Shown: positions 42,520 to 52,905, numbered from the stretch's first letter. The stretch: 64,000 bases of DNA from Diploptera punctata (GCA_030220185.1 JASPKZ010007295.1:1006001-1070000), one strand, 5' to 3'. Notes: generated from the sequence alone by a model not told the origin. Numbers and translations are program-made.

Positions 42520-42674
42520 TGGAGTGTCTTGACGAGTGATAATGGTACAGTCACTTCAGATGTAACACTGCGAAGAAGACTGGAATATGTGCTGGATCCA
42601 AAAGAGTTGCAAAGTTTTGCAATCCAGATAGCAAGAGGAATGTCACATCTTGAAAAAAAACAAATTACACACAG
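42520..42674 (+). CDS. tor: receptor tyrosine kinase exon: end of kinase insert to catalytic loop
   Basis: Encodes WSVLTSDNGTVTSDVTLRRR (end of insert), LEYVLDPKELQSFAIQIARG and MSHLEKKQITHR. The last residues H-R complete with the next exon to HRDLAARN, the tyrosine kinase catalytic loop. The start is uncertain (see the exon at 37911): 42520 gives phase 0, 42525 gives phase 2. Donor GTAAAC starts at 42675 and exit phase is 2. The ATG at 42478 upstream is intronic, so the longer open frame is not a separate gene. Confidence 0.85.
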
Positions 42675-42764
42675 GTAAACCTCAGTTATATTAGTGCCTG
42701 TATTTAAAAAAAAAAAGATTCATAAGATAAAAAACAAGTTAAATTTAAATTCTTTATACCTCAC

Positions 42765-43885
42765 CTCACATCCAGTCTTCTAATTATACCAGTTTCAAAA
42801 CCTAGGTGGTTTCATCTTCAGTAACACCTCAACCAATGTTATGGAGGACCAATGAACCTCTGAATTAAATCAAATTTCAGAATTCATAAGTTTTTCTTTC
42901 TTGTTTCCTTTTTTCTCAAATCGTGAGTTCCTTTGGTTTCTTATACTAATAAAATTCATTGTTAAAATTGTTGAGGTGGAGAGTCATAAAATAAAATAAG
43001 TTAAAATATACCTTCTTAGGTAAAATCCGTCATCCTCAACTTATAAAATATGTATTCTTTATGCCTGTCGGCCTTTCAGAACATCCGTTCCATCTTCAGC
43101 AGGTCACTCTTCGCTACAACATCCAGTATGATGGTTGATGCTGCTGGTGTTGTCGTGACTGTTTTTCTATTTGTTTAATTTTTGACAAAAATTAATTAAT
43201 TAAAGTACACTTATAAGAGAAACAGAAGAAAACATAAAATTCTAGACATTAATTTAACATCCATTGAAGCACCACAAATGAAAAAAAAAAGTTTAATGTT
43301 TAACATAATATTGGCATCGAAGAATAAAAACATCTAATACATCTCAACAGGATAATTAAAACCAACAAAAATGATAAAACTGAAGAAGAAAAATCAGGAA
43401 TTTATCAGATCAAATGCAGAGATTGTGACAAAATTTATATAGGAAAAACAAAAAACGAATTTGAAAACCAGAGTGAAAGAACATCTTAGAAATGTCAAAA
43501 ATGGTGAACTGGAAGAGTCGGCAGTAGCTGCTCATGGTTGATCTGAAAAACATCTAATTGATATAGAACCAGTTTAATTAAACAAATAGAAAAACCAAAA
43601 GAGCTCATAGTTTGGGGGAAAAATAAATCCACTTTCAAAAAAACAAGAAAGAAAACAAAAATTATGAATTTGAAATTCATGGAAATTTCATTTAATTTGG
43701 AGGTTCATTGGACCACCAACAGAGGGAATAAGAAGCATTTTCCTGAATGACATAACATCGGTCGAGATATTGCTGAAGATGAAACCACTTAGGTTTTAAA
43801 GCCGGTATAATTTAGGAGACTGGATGTGAGGTAATATATAAATAATTTTAATTTAAATCTTAAATTAAACCTCATAGTGATTTTT
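42765..43885. mobile_element. PLE-type inverted repeat with GIY-YIG nuclease remnant
   Basis: Outer arms CACATCCAGTCTTCTAATTA (left) and AGACTGGATGTGAGG (right) are inverted. Between them on the + strand, 43389-43600 encodes SGIYQIKCRDCDKIYIGKTK then, across a frameshift, EHLRNVKNGELEESAVAAHG. This is the GIY-YIG endonuclease of Penelope-like elements (G-I-Y, Y-I-G-K-T, H). Cores lie at 42787-42821 (-) and 43773-43807 (+). Confidence 0.75.
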
Positions 43886-43943
43886 CCTATAAAAGTTCAA
43901 CTGTCAATTTATTTAAAATTTATTTTAATTATTTCTATTGCAG

Positions 43944-44155
43944 AGACCTAGCTGCTCGAAATGTTCTTATAGATGAAAATAAAGTTCTGAAAATATCAGA
44001 TTTTGGTCTATCAAGAAATGGTATATACATAAATACAAAACGCAAGAAGGTGCCATTGCGTTGGTTATCTGTAGAAGCAATGCGAGACAATCTATATTCC
44101 AGCAAAAGTGATGTTTGGGCATTTGCAATTGTTCTTTGGGAAATAGGCACTCTGG
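43944..44155 (+). CDS. tor: receptor tyrosine kinase exon: catalytic loop to helix F
   Basis: Starts by completing arginine of HRD, then DLAARNVLIDENKVLKISDF, GLSRNGIYINTKRKKVPLRW, LSVEAMRDNLYSSKSDVWAF and AIVLWEIGTLG. The catalytic aspartate, the metal-binding DFG, an activation-loop tyrosine in G-I-Y-I and the P-L-R-W motif of tyrosine kinases are intact. Differences from consensus: the APE motif is S-V-E, and the usual S-F-G-V-x-L-W-E reads A-F-A-I-V-L-W-E. Acceptor ATTGCAG ends at 43943; donor GTAAGT at 44156; exit phase 1. Confidence 0.92.
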
Positions 44156-44409
44156 GTAAGTAAGAATATAAAATATCATCAATAATCAAACATAAAAAAA
44201 ATTGAATTCCTAATAATGAATGAGATATTGTTAATATAACTTAGGAACCATTGTTGGCATATTTGGCAGATACTATATACACTTTTAAGGTGGTTAAGGG
44301 GTGGGGATACGTACAGCCATGTAGCTAGTTTCTTTAAACTTGTCTCTTACTTATACAAATGTGTTGCTATAGCTTAGCAGTGAACAGTATGTAGTCATTT
44401 TGTTTATTT

Positions 44410-44625
44410 GTTTCTTGACTCACCTCATACTTCTTAACTCCCTTGCATATCTAGATTTCGTCACTGTATTTGTGACATTCTCAATGCTGTTTACGTTCAC
44501 AGCACTGAGAATGTCACAAATACAGTGGCAAAATCTAGATATGCGAGGGAGTTAAGAAGTATGAGGTAAGTCAAGTTACAAATAAACAAAATTAAAATAA
44601 ACCTCATAGTGTTATTTCCTACCTA
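44410..44625. mobile_element. PLE-type palindrome, variant hammerhead subfamily
   Basis: Arms CTTGACTCACCTCATACTTC (left) and GAAGTATGAGGTAAGTCAAG (right) flank a perfect-looking inverted repeat of about 60 bases each side around 44497. Cores: - strand 44450-44484 with TTGAGAA, T, GTCAC/GTGAC hairpin, GAAA; + strand 44504-44540 with CTGAGAA and AAAA in place of GAAA. The same subfamily occurs at 53590-53830. Confidence 0.75.
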
Positions 44626-44799
44626 CATAACTTAATATGTAGTCATGCCTTGCATGTTCTAGAATTCAATAATATAGCATTCCTCTACTAGTTAGAGTGA
44701 GTGGGGTTTCACCATGATACGTGATTTAGTTGTAACCTTGGAAGACATTAAATTACATCAGCGTTGTTGTTATTCAATATTTTTATTACTAATTTAATA

Positions 44800-45160
44800 C
44801 TTCTCACTGAAGGACAAATTATATTTGAATCTCAGACCAGGGTTTAAACCCAGGACCTATGGCTTTCTAGGTCAATGCTCTACCACTGAGCTATCTGAGA
44901 ACTCCAATCTCAATACAAATTTTTCCTTTATACATTGTTAATTCCCAATCGCCGAATGCTACGAGCCTTTGCTCGATTATGCAAATGGTGGCTTCTTATT
45001 CAAGAAGATGTTTATTGGGAATTTACATAAGACTATAAGAGAAAAATTTGCATTTAGATTGGAGTACTCAGATAACTCAGCAGTAGAACATTGGCCTAGA
45101 AAGTCAAAGGTCCTGGGTTCAATCCCCGGTCTGAGAATACAATTTTTCTCTTTAAATATT
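44800..45160. mobile_element. tRNA-bearing foldback element, locus 5
   Basis: tRNA-like copies at about 44830-44900 (-) and 45066-45136 (+), more degraded (A box AACTCAGCAGTAGAAC). Inner arms include GCAAATGGTGGCTTCTTATT. The tail motif TTTAATACTTCTCACTGAAGG lies at the left end. Confidence 0.7.
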
Positions 45161-45469
45161 ATTGTTATTGTTTAAAACAAGTTTTGCTGGCGATACCAAC
45201 ACCTGTGCATACAGTACAGGTTTTGAAATGATTGGTTGAAAAAGAACAGAAGAGGTGAATACCAATCTGAGTGGCGAGAGATGCACAGTCAAGGCAAGAA
45301 TGTATTAGTATTTTGTTCGCTGCCAAATTTCTATTCCTATTTCATAAAACTTATGATGGGAATTAATATTATTAAACTTTTAAATTAATAAAATTAAAAT
45401 GAGTCATCATTAATCTCACCTCATAAACTGTGTTCTTCAGTGACTCGTTTTAATTTTATTAATTTAGTT
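45161..45469. other. intronic sequence with a short inverted repeat
   Basis: AATTAATAAAATTAAAATGA and GTTTTAATTTTATTAATTTA near 45383-45465 pair as a hairpin of about 22 bases around an ACCTCATA word; possibly another scrap of the PLE-type family. Confidence 0.4.
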
Positions 45470-45477
45470 TCCTAGCC

Positions 45478-46383
45478 CAGGCATGGAGAACTGCCAAATG
45501 AGGGGTAGTATGACATCTTCCTCATTCCACCTTTCATTGAACTTAAGACTGTTGTTACTATCATCTCGGAGTACCATGCAGTATCAGTGGCGGTGCAAAC
45601 TTATATAACCTGAAACATATGTACTAATACCTTTCATTCATATGTAATTTACATATATCTGTGCAATCGTTTGAAGGGCGCATAGTAGACCGCTGACATT
45701 AATTTATCTGTGTCAGGCTGATAGTACTCGTAGAGAGACGTAATATTGAGGCAAGGGTGTCATCGTTTAATCTGGAGTGTATTTTAGATTTGGTATGATT
45801 TCTTAGCAATCAATTTTGAAATCCGGTAACTAGCACGTACTGAATTCTCTGAAAGTGATTGTCTGTTATCATTTTGGAGTTCTGCTGCTTTAGATTATTT
45901 AAAAATCCCATCCTGTCATCCCCTATGTAAACAAAACATACAATGTCCCCCTATGTCTATTATATTTAATTTATGAATTTGAACTCCATGCATGTTACCT
46001 AACATACTTTAAAAATATATATCATTAATATGTCCCTATGAAAAAATAGTTATATATTTCTAATCGTGCCTGTCCGTATTGATTTGCATGTGAAGACCTA
46101 AAAATGTCATGGGATATTATAGTGTTTCACATGATAGAACTGTGTAGAACACAATAAACAAACAACTTTCGTGCCATTCTGAATGGAAAAATAATCATTT
46201 ACCCAGTCCGTATTAGATTTATATCCGTGTTTAAAATTTTCCCCACTCAGGCTGCATTGAACTCTCACTGTGTACTGTCAATCACTGTGTACCTGCATCT
46301 CCAGTGCAGGTACAAATGAGTGGAATGAGTATCGGCGGGGAGGATTTGTTATGAGCTCTCGGAGCCCAAGCTTGCCATACCTG
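45478..46383. mobile_element. hAT element, non-autonomous, 906 bp
   Basis: Ends CAGGCATGGAGAACTG and, reversed, CAGGTATGGCAAGCTTG, with an exact 8-base target duplication TCCTAGCC (45470-45477, 46384-46391). CAGG(C/T)(A/G)TGGC-type ends are common in hAT families. No open frame of use was seen inside. Confidence 0.85.
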
Positions 46384-46705
46384 TCCTAGCCTATGCTCCA
46401 CTTGGCCAGGTTATATAAAGATTTCCCAGAAATAAAAACACAAACATAAATTTTAAAAACTCAGGAATCATTGAAATAATCATCTTTTCCTTAAAGTTCT
46501 GTTATTATCACTATTATTAATAACAATTTTATTTAATTTCATTTTTCTAGAATTTAGATAAAAATAAAGTCCAAGTATGCTTTAAAGAAGAACAAATATA
46601 AATGTGACCAAGAAGCATTCTATGGGCGATGCTAGTTATGACTTTTAACCTTTCACATTCAAAATATAAATAAGACTATCTTATTAATCTCCACAATATA
46701 ACATA

Positions 46706-47457
46706 TCATAAGTAATGCCACGAGTGATTTCCAAATTATCGATAAATTTACGACTCACGAAGTGAGTCATGAATGTATCTAGAGAATTTGGAAATCAAGA
46801 GGGCATTTGTTAGGACTATTTAACAAATAAAATTAAGCTGTCTACTCACAAATCATTATTTAAATACAGTTATTTTAAAATATTTATATATTTAATGTAA
46901 ACGGCGATGTTTGAAAACAAATGAGAAACGATAGGTACGCTTCATCTGCTTCTTTTGTTTATCACTGCAACAGATCATACTATTTATTGCCAAAGGAACG
47001 CAATATTGTAAGAATGCTCTCTAGTGGAGAAAAAAATGAAACACATCAAACTGTATATTAATTCATTTCTGATGTCGTATGATGTAAATATGACAATTAT
47101 ATTTTTCTGGATTGTTACCTGGGAAAAAATAAATTTAAGAAAGTGCAAACAATGGTTTCTTTTTTTGGTGGTATAATCAATTGCTACAAATGTTTTTATA
47201 TTAACTCCCACATGCGGCATGTGTTGACATTCATGCACTATATATACAATCTGGTAGCCGTATTTCTCACGGCCTCAGTCATTGCAAAATAATGGTCAGA
47301 CCTGTTCAGAATATTAAATAGGAGGAGCCTTCTTTAATATGGTAATTATAACACTGATAAATATTTCGTGAAATACGACTCTGATTGGTTGTAAAACAGA
47401 AATCATTGAAACGTGATTGGTCATTGACTCCCATTTGGGGCATGAGTTAAATAGTCA
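46706..47457 (+). mobile_element. repeat family F, long form with hairpin
   Basis: Complete copy: start TCATAAGTAATGCCACGAGT, hairpin, the about 300-base extra segment shared with 11096-11761, and the end GGCATGAGTTAAATAGTCA. It shows that the short form is an internal deletion of the long form. The frame 46984-47238 on the - strand is in the extra segment. Confidence 0.75.
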
Positions 47458-47679
47458 TGGAAAGACTATTTGTACTCTATGCATCAATTAATAACTGATA
47501 CTGATATTCAATATCAAATTACGAAATACTGCTGGAATACATGAAGAAAAAGGAGGAAATCTATCTTCAATGAGCATTAGCCAATAATAATTTTATTAAT
47601 AAAATTACAACAATCTTCCAAGTTGTTTAGGTAACTATAATTTATACAGTTGTTTGTAGATTAATAAATAAGTTTGGTC

Positions 47680-47890
47680 TGCCTCCATCTTACCTCATGA
47701 TTACTTGTTTCTTGTAAGACACATTTCAAAGCTTCTTAGCTACATCTATGCCAACTGAATATGAAGCTAAGAAACTTCAAAACACATCTTACATGAAACA
47801 ACTAATTGTGAGGTAAGATGAAGTCAGACCAAACTTATTCATTAAGTAGAACCTCATAATATTACTTCCTAATATATTTTCGTAATGGTT
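47680..47890. mobile_element. PLE-type palindrome, short
   Basis: TTACCTCATGATTACTTGTT, TTGTAAGACACATTTCAAAG on the left and CATCTTACATGAAACAACTA, TTGTGAGGTAAGATG on the right. The right end extends through AGTAGAACCTCATAATATTA into the conserved family edge. Core motifs are degraded. Confidence 0.6.
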
Positions 47891-48098
47891 GTAGATTGAT
47901 ATGTTACAATTTAATTAGACAGTTCATTAACAATCAAATTTTTCTTTATGCTCAAGTTTTGCCTGAACTTTTCACTGAGATGCTTAGATCACTCCTGTGC
48001 AGTGATTTCAGGCCTGTCCAGTTTTTTGTCATACTGATATTCACTGAAGTCAGCGAATGAAGTGATCAATGTTTTTCATTGCTCTGAAAATGGTACTG

Positions 48099-48800
48099 CC
48101 GGGTGCAGCAGAGAAACAATGACTCATTTTAAATTGCCCACCATTATTGTACACCGCTTCCTAGAGAGTTGATATTGCTACCAATGCTTAGTGTGGTTCA
48201 AAGCATTGCCAGTCAGTATGGAGCACTGGTCAAATGAACACCGTGCATTTGCAATAGAAACGCTTGTCAAATGAGATGACAGTGTTGTACAGATACAGTG
48301 TTTGTTTGGGCAACATTTTAACATTGGTTGGAATGATCAAGTTGCACCTCAGAAGTCGATTATGAGATGGGTTCAGCAGTTCAGAGCAACGGCATCTGCA
48401 ACAGACAATAAGCCACCTGGTAGGCCATGTATGGTTCGCACCCCAGACAAAATTGCAAGAGTAAGAGCTGCTTTGGCAATGTCAACTGGCCACTGGCCAC
48501 CCCATTCGCCCAATTTATTGTGATTTTGTTCTTGAAGACTTGAAAAACAACATTCACGCCGAAATCAAGGCCCTAACAGGTGACACTCTTCATAAGGTTA
48601 TGAAGAATGTGCGTGTTCGTGCAGAATATTGTATCTGCCAACAATGGTGGACACCTAAAGGACTTAATTTACAAAAAGTGACATATGTAATTAATGGTAC
48701 GATGTGTTCATTCGAATAATGTACACTAATAATGTATGGTTGCATTTCTTCATAACAAAATAACAGGTTTAAAATGGGTCATTGTTTCGGCTGCACCTGG
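48099..48800 (+). mobile_element. mariner-like element with DUF4817-type helix-turn-helix, internally deleted
   Basis: Terminal inverted repeats CCGGGTGCAGC, GAAACAATGAC, CATTTTAAA (left) match the right end at 48765-48800. Inside, ORF pieces read HRAFAIETLVK, QCLFGQHFNIGWNDQVAPQK, SIMRWVQQFRATASATDNKP and GRPCMVRTPDKIARVRAAL. This is the N-terminal DNA-binding region (DUF4817-like) of an insect mariner-type transposase. The frame then jumps to WPPHSPNLL, the end of the catalytic core (S-P-D/N-L), so most of the DDE domain is deleted. A C-terminal scrap follows to 48660 (NGGHLKDLIYK). Confidence 0.75.
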
Positions 48801-48864
48801 TATATTACTATTCTTTATTTTATCAGAACCAATACTTCAGAGAAAATAAATAACCGATTGGTAC

Positions 48865-49245
48865 TATTGAACTTATTGATTTATGGCCACATAGACATAA
48901 GCTCTCCATACATCCCTATCCTGAGCTAATTCCAATCATCGCCTGTATAATCTACTTTCTTCAAATCATGGTTAATACTTCATTCTTGATGTACCAATTG
49001 GATAATTTCCCTCTGGTTTTCTTACAAGAAGCTTCCATGTCCCTCTTTCATTCCCTATTCATGCTACATGTCCTGCCCATCACAGTCTATGAAATTTAAC
49101 AGCTCTTATTATATGTGGTTTCCTGTAAAAATAATGTAGTCACTGTTATGATTTCTGCTCCATTTGCCTGCCTGTTCATTTCTCTTTGGTCCAAAAATTG
49201 TTTGTAAGAACTTTATTCTCAAATACTCGTAATATTTAATTTAAT
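48865..49245 (-). mobile_element. non-LTR retrotransposon 3' fragment
   Basis: Inverse of the 37215-37640 family: ATAAGCTCTCCATACATCCC, CTGTATAATCTACTTTCTTC and TACATGTCCTGCCCATCACA on the + strand encode the D-V-W-R-A-Y and W-A-G-H-V motifs on the other strand. Decayed. Confidence 0.65.
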
Positions 49246-49254
49246 ATATAGAGT

Positions 49255-49560
49255 TCGGAATTTTCACGACTCACCTCATATATTTGTAGATTTTTTGAAG
49301 ACTAGTTTTGATAGATCTATGTTACGTATTATTATAAATTCTTTCTAACTGTTGAATCGGCTGTTGGCGATCCTGTAGGTTCATTTCTGCTTCCTCTGTT
49401 GGCTAACCAATGAACTTCCAACTCAACAGTTAGAAAGAATGATGATAATATGTAACATATCAAAACTAACCTAACCTTCAAGAAATCTACAAATACGAGG
49501 TGAGTTGTAAAAGTTTATAACTATATATATATTAATTAAATAAACCTCACAGTGTCACTT
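49255..49560. mobile_element. PLE-type palindrome
   Basis: Left GACTCACCTCATATATTTGT, AGATTTTTTGAAGACTAGTT and right AACTAACCTAACCTTCAAGA, AAATACGAGGTGAGTTG, with inner CCAATGAACTTCCAACTCAA pairing. Ends with AAATAAACCTCACAGTGTCA. Confidence 0.65.
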
Positions 49561-50024
49561 TCTTCTTCTTCTTCTTCCTTCCAAGTATTAGGCCAAGGCC
49601 TGTTACGATCCTATAGAAAATTTTTCCTCCAGCGTTTCATAGGATGGCCCAGTGATCTTCGTCATCTTGGTATATAATTATAAACAGCTTTGGGGATCCG
49701 ATTTGAACTCATACTTTCTAGATGGTGTTTTAATTTAGTTGGTACTGTTTAATATATTCCAAAATTGCATAGTTTTCAATTCTTTTAAGATATCAGTGTT
49801 CCTTTTCCGATCCCATCTGGTGTAACCTGCTGTTCTGCGCAAGAATCTCATTTCACAAACCGTTATTCTGCTTTCATGTTGTCTTTTTAGTTTCCATGCT
49901 TCACTATCATAGGTCAACACTGGTCTAGCCCAAAGTGTTATATAAACGTAACCTGGTGTTTTTTTGTACAAGGGATGGTTTCATAACTTGATTAATAATT
50001 CCCAAACTTTTATTATAACTTCCT
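49560..50024 (-). mobile_element. non-LTR retrotransposon 3' part, family G copy 2
   Basis: Inverse copy of 28255-28790. It encodes LWARPVLTYDSEAWKLKRQH, EMRFLRRTAGYTRWDRKRNT and DILKELKTMQFWNIL, with a (TTC)n tail on the + strand at 49559-49575. It abuts a TTAA-flanked MITE at 50029. Confidence 0.8.
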
Positions 50025-50028
50025 TTAA

Positions 50029-50158
50029 CCCTCTGCATGCCATGGATAAAATCTCTCGTGTCAGAGATTTAAATCGCATCTGCCAATGTGATCGGCTTTG
50101 TAAGTAGTTTAAGTATATTGTCTGGCAGGTAATGGACAGGCTCACGACATCTAAAGGG
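50029..50158. mobile_element. 130-bp MITE flanked by TTAA
   Basis: Same ends as 22460-22544 (CCCTCTGCATGCCA, ATCTAAAGGG) and TTAA on both sides (50025-50028, 50159-50162), with 45 extra internal bases (GTAGTTTAAGTATATTGTCT). Confidence 0.6.
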
Positions 50159-50307
50159 TTAAATATTAAATACTCATAATATTTTCTTCCTTCAGAGATT
50201 ACAAATTATATTTTCATATCCTGATCTTTTTTTACAATAATTACCTTGTCATAGTTTTTTTCTAGACAAATTATAAATGTTATATTAAATATTATTTAAT
50301 TTTTCAG

Positions 50308-50403
50308 GAGGGTTTCCATATCCAACAGTTAGTGACAGGATCTTCTCAATTATCTACTAGATGGAAAACGTCTAGAGAAACCCGATAATTGCTCAGAAGA
50401 ATT
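50308..50403 (+). CDS. tor: receptor tyrosine kinase exon with frameshift: kinase C-lobe
   Basis: Acceptor TTTAATTTTTCAG ends 50307; donor GTAAGT starts 50404. In phase 1 it begins GGFPYPTVSD, the standard G-G-x-P-Y-P segment; the rest reads LLNYLLDGKRLEKPDNCSEE only in the frame shifted by one, near 50331-50340. The exit phase required by 52710 fits that second frame. Length is 96 bases, where 97 (or 94) would keep the frame. Staying in the first frame meets a stop at once (TAG at 50358). Therefore either one base is missing from this assembly or the gene copy is damaged. All other exons look intact, which favours sequence error or a very recent lesion. Confidence 0.8.
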
Positions 50404-50769
50404 GTAAGTTCAAGTATTCAACTATTTATTTTTTAGTATATAATGTTATTTAACATCTCAAGTCTTTGCAGACAGATTTCGAAGTAGGACATATTCACAA
50501 ATTTTTATTTTAGGTTTTGTGTTCTCTTTTCATTCTGCAAATCTATAACATGGGATTTACAGTCAGAGCCAATCTAAAAACTTTTCATAAAAAAGTAATA
50601 AAATAATAAAATATATTTAATAAAATTAAAAATGTAACATTTTTTTTAATGTAACAAAGAGATATTGGATGCCACATAACTGGATGGACTCTTGATGTGG
50701 AAATGGGTCTATGTGCTAAATCCATGATGTAGAAGAAAAAACAATGTAACAATAACATTTTGAAAATAT
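50404..50769. other. intronic sequence, no feature
   Basis: AT-rich and without recognised repeats. Confidence 0.4.
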
Positions 50770-51595
50770 GATTACAATCATATTGTACATATTGCTAAAA
50801 TAAATGGTTTTGATGAAGACATAGTAAAGAATAAATTAGAGAAATTTAAACAACAGAAAATATTACAGGAATACACCACCCTACAACATGATTCCAAGGA
50901 AGATGAAAAATTCAAGAAATTTACTTACCATCCTGAAGTTCATAATAAACTTCAACAAATTTTCAGAAAATTTAATATAACATTGGCTCCAATTAACAAA
51001 TTTAGCCTGGGTAATCTTCTGTTAACTAATAATAAAGTTAACACCTCAGACAACAAAAAATCTGAATTTATCAAATTGATTGCAAAGATTGCAATAGGAG
51101 ATATATATATAGGAAAAACAAAAAGGAGCTTGGAAAGTCGTAGAAAATAACATTTTAGAAACATAAAGAATGGAGAAATTGAAAAATTAGCTATAGCAGC
51201 ACATAGTTTATTAGAGAATCATAGAATTGAAAAAGAAGCAAAGCTTTTGAAACATCTATCTAAACCTTTGGATTTAACAGTTTGGTAAAAGATATATATT
51301 CAAAAAAACCATACCAGAACCATGAACTTCAAGATGCTGGACGAACCAAGCTCGATTACAAAGTTCTTCAAAAATACACCAGATAGCAGTTTAGAAAATG
51401 ACTCCTTCAAAAGACCACCACATGGCAGTTTTGATAATTACCAGCAAAAGAAAAAATTGACAGTCATGAAAACAGCTGACGATGGTGACGATTGGTTGCC
51501 GATACTGTGGTGCTGTTTTTAAAAAAACACAAGTATGAGGTAAGAAGAATTCATGATTCATTTGATTCTTATCAATAAAACCGCATAATGTTAAA
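50770..51595 (+). mobile_element. PLE fragment with GIY-YIG nuclease region
   Basis: Near-continuous frame at 50800-51290: ENKLEKFKQQKILQEY type start, KFTYHPEVHNKLQQIFRKFN, ITLAPINKFSLGNLL, then IGDIYIGKTKRSLESRRK, FRNIKNGEIEKLAIAAHSLL, HRIEKEAKLLKHLSKPLDL. These are the end of reverse transcriptase and the GIY-YIG endonuclease of a Penelope-like element. The 51322-51522 frame is its 3' end, then ACACAAGTATGAGGTAAGAAG and the family edge ACCGCATAATGTT at 51575. On the - strand the frame 50952-51164 is a shadow. Confidence 0.75.
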
Positions 51596-52109
51596 AATTC
51601 CCAAATTTATTATATTTAAAAAAATATTGGGATAAGTTTGTTTAGTATCAAAGTTTCCTTTTCTAGTCCACAATTTTAAAATATCCTGTTTATTTTTAGT
51701 GATGCCACCTATCTGTGTTTTTTCAACATCAAACTATGCGACCATATCTCAAACACTAAGCTTTTCCTTTTTGTAGACATTGATTATCTCTACCTTTTTG
51801 TTTAGTGTTAATCGTTTTGCGATTTTGTAACATTTTAGCAAGACATAGCTTTAACTTTTGAAGACACATACAGTATGAACATTAAAAATATAATACTCCC
51901 AAGACTCAAGTTAAGAAATATGCTATAATAACATTCCAAATGCACTATGATGTTCATTATTGAAAGTACATCCATGTACATTATAAATGTTTCCCTTCTC
52001 ACACTGTCCATTGTTCAGAAGTTTTGTAGTTTGAGACATGTTTTAGTGTCCGCATCCATTATTAAGAATATCCATTATTGGGAAGAGATTTTCCCATAAG
52101 AGTATTTTT
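51596..52109. other. intronic sequence, no feature
   Basis: AT-rich DNA; a T run at 52098-52115 belongs to the following SINE tail. Confidence 0.4.
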
Positions 52110-52437
52110 TTTTTTTTTTTTCCAATGCCCCAGGTTGTCATTTCGACATTTCTTGTGTCCTCTCCTGACATTGGCATAATTATAACCCACTTCTGAAGTT
52201 GGGGCACGTGGAAGGTGGAGTTACGTTACCCCAATGATATGATAGATGATAAATGATAATGAAGCACCAGGAGAGTTCTTAACCTAAACCTAACCTAAAT
52301 TCCAGACCATGAGCAACCACAGGCATAATTCCTTTTAAGGAAAAATTTGTATGGTTTGACCAGATATCGAACCCGGGATCTCATGAAAAGTAGTCAGAAA
52401 TGCTAACCACTAGCCCATGGTCAAGAGCCAATGATTT
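52110..52437 (-). mobile_element. SINE family E, copy 3
   Basis: Inverse of 36098-36405: CAATGCCCCAGGTTGTCATT, GGAGAGTTCTTAACCTAAAC, ACCAGATATCGAACCCGGG. The head ends near GCTAACCACTAGCCCATGG. Its A tail reads as the T run at the left. Confidence 0.85.
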
Positions 52438-52709
52438 TTTACAGGGAATTTTTTAAATGTACATTATTGAGAGGTGTTTGCTATTGAGTAGTGACCGTTA
52501 AGGGAAGTTTGACTGTATAAACTTCAATTATAAAAATTGCTGTACTTTAACAACCTATTTTTTGTACTATAGGGAAATAACATAAAATTGTCTGATTTGG
52601 AATTATGAGCTGCAATTGCTAGTTGATGAATATGTTATAGATTAGATTACAATTTACAATTTTGTACAGATAAAACATATATTTCAATTAAGACTTCTTA
52701 TAATTTCAG
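52438..52709. other. intronic sequence
   Basis: Only the acceptor tract for the last exon (TTCTTATAATTTCAG, ending 52709) was recognised. Confidence 0.5.
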
Positions 52710-52905
52710 ATATGGTCTAATGATGCAATGTTGGTCTCACTCAGCAGACCTGCGACCTTCATTTGCTGAAATAGAATCACATCTTGACTCCGTCATTTGT
52801 AGGAAAAGAGTTTACGTAGACTTTTCATCATTGAAACCGGACTATAGTTTTCCACCAACTGAACAACAAACTGAACAGGTTTCAAATGGGAAATCTTCAA
52901 AATGA
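52710..52905 (+). CDS. tor: receptor tyrosine kinase last exon and stop
   Basis: Phase 2 entry gives LYGLMMQCWSHSADLRPSFA then EIESHLDSVICRKRVYVDFS and SLKPDYSFPPTEQQTEQVSN, ending GKSSK and TGA at 52903-52905. M-M-x-C-W-x-x-x-x-x-x-R-P-x-F is the end of every tyrosine kinase domain. The short C-tail holds Y-V-D-F and D-Y-S-F, possible SH2-binding tyrosines. With the other exons, the kinase is complete apart from the exon 50308 lesion. I assign Torso because insects have few split-kinase receptors and the others recognised (FGFR, PVR, Ret, Cad96Ca) have Ig or cadherin ectodomains rather than FN3. The neighbouring frame 52886-53116 is 3' noncoding. Confidence 0.88.

Noticed and set aside
42469..42678. 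Independent small gene starting at 42478
   Set aside because: The frame runs from intron through an acceptor into the kinase exon; only the part after about 42520 is coding.
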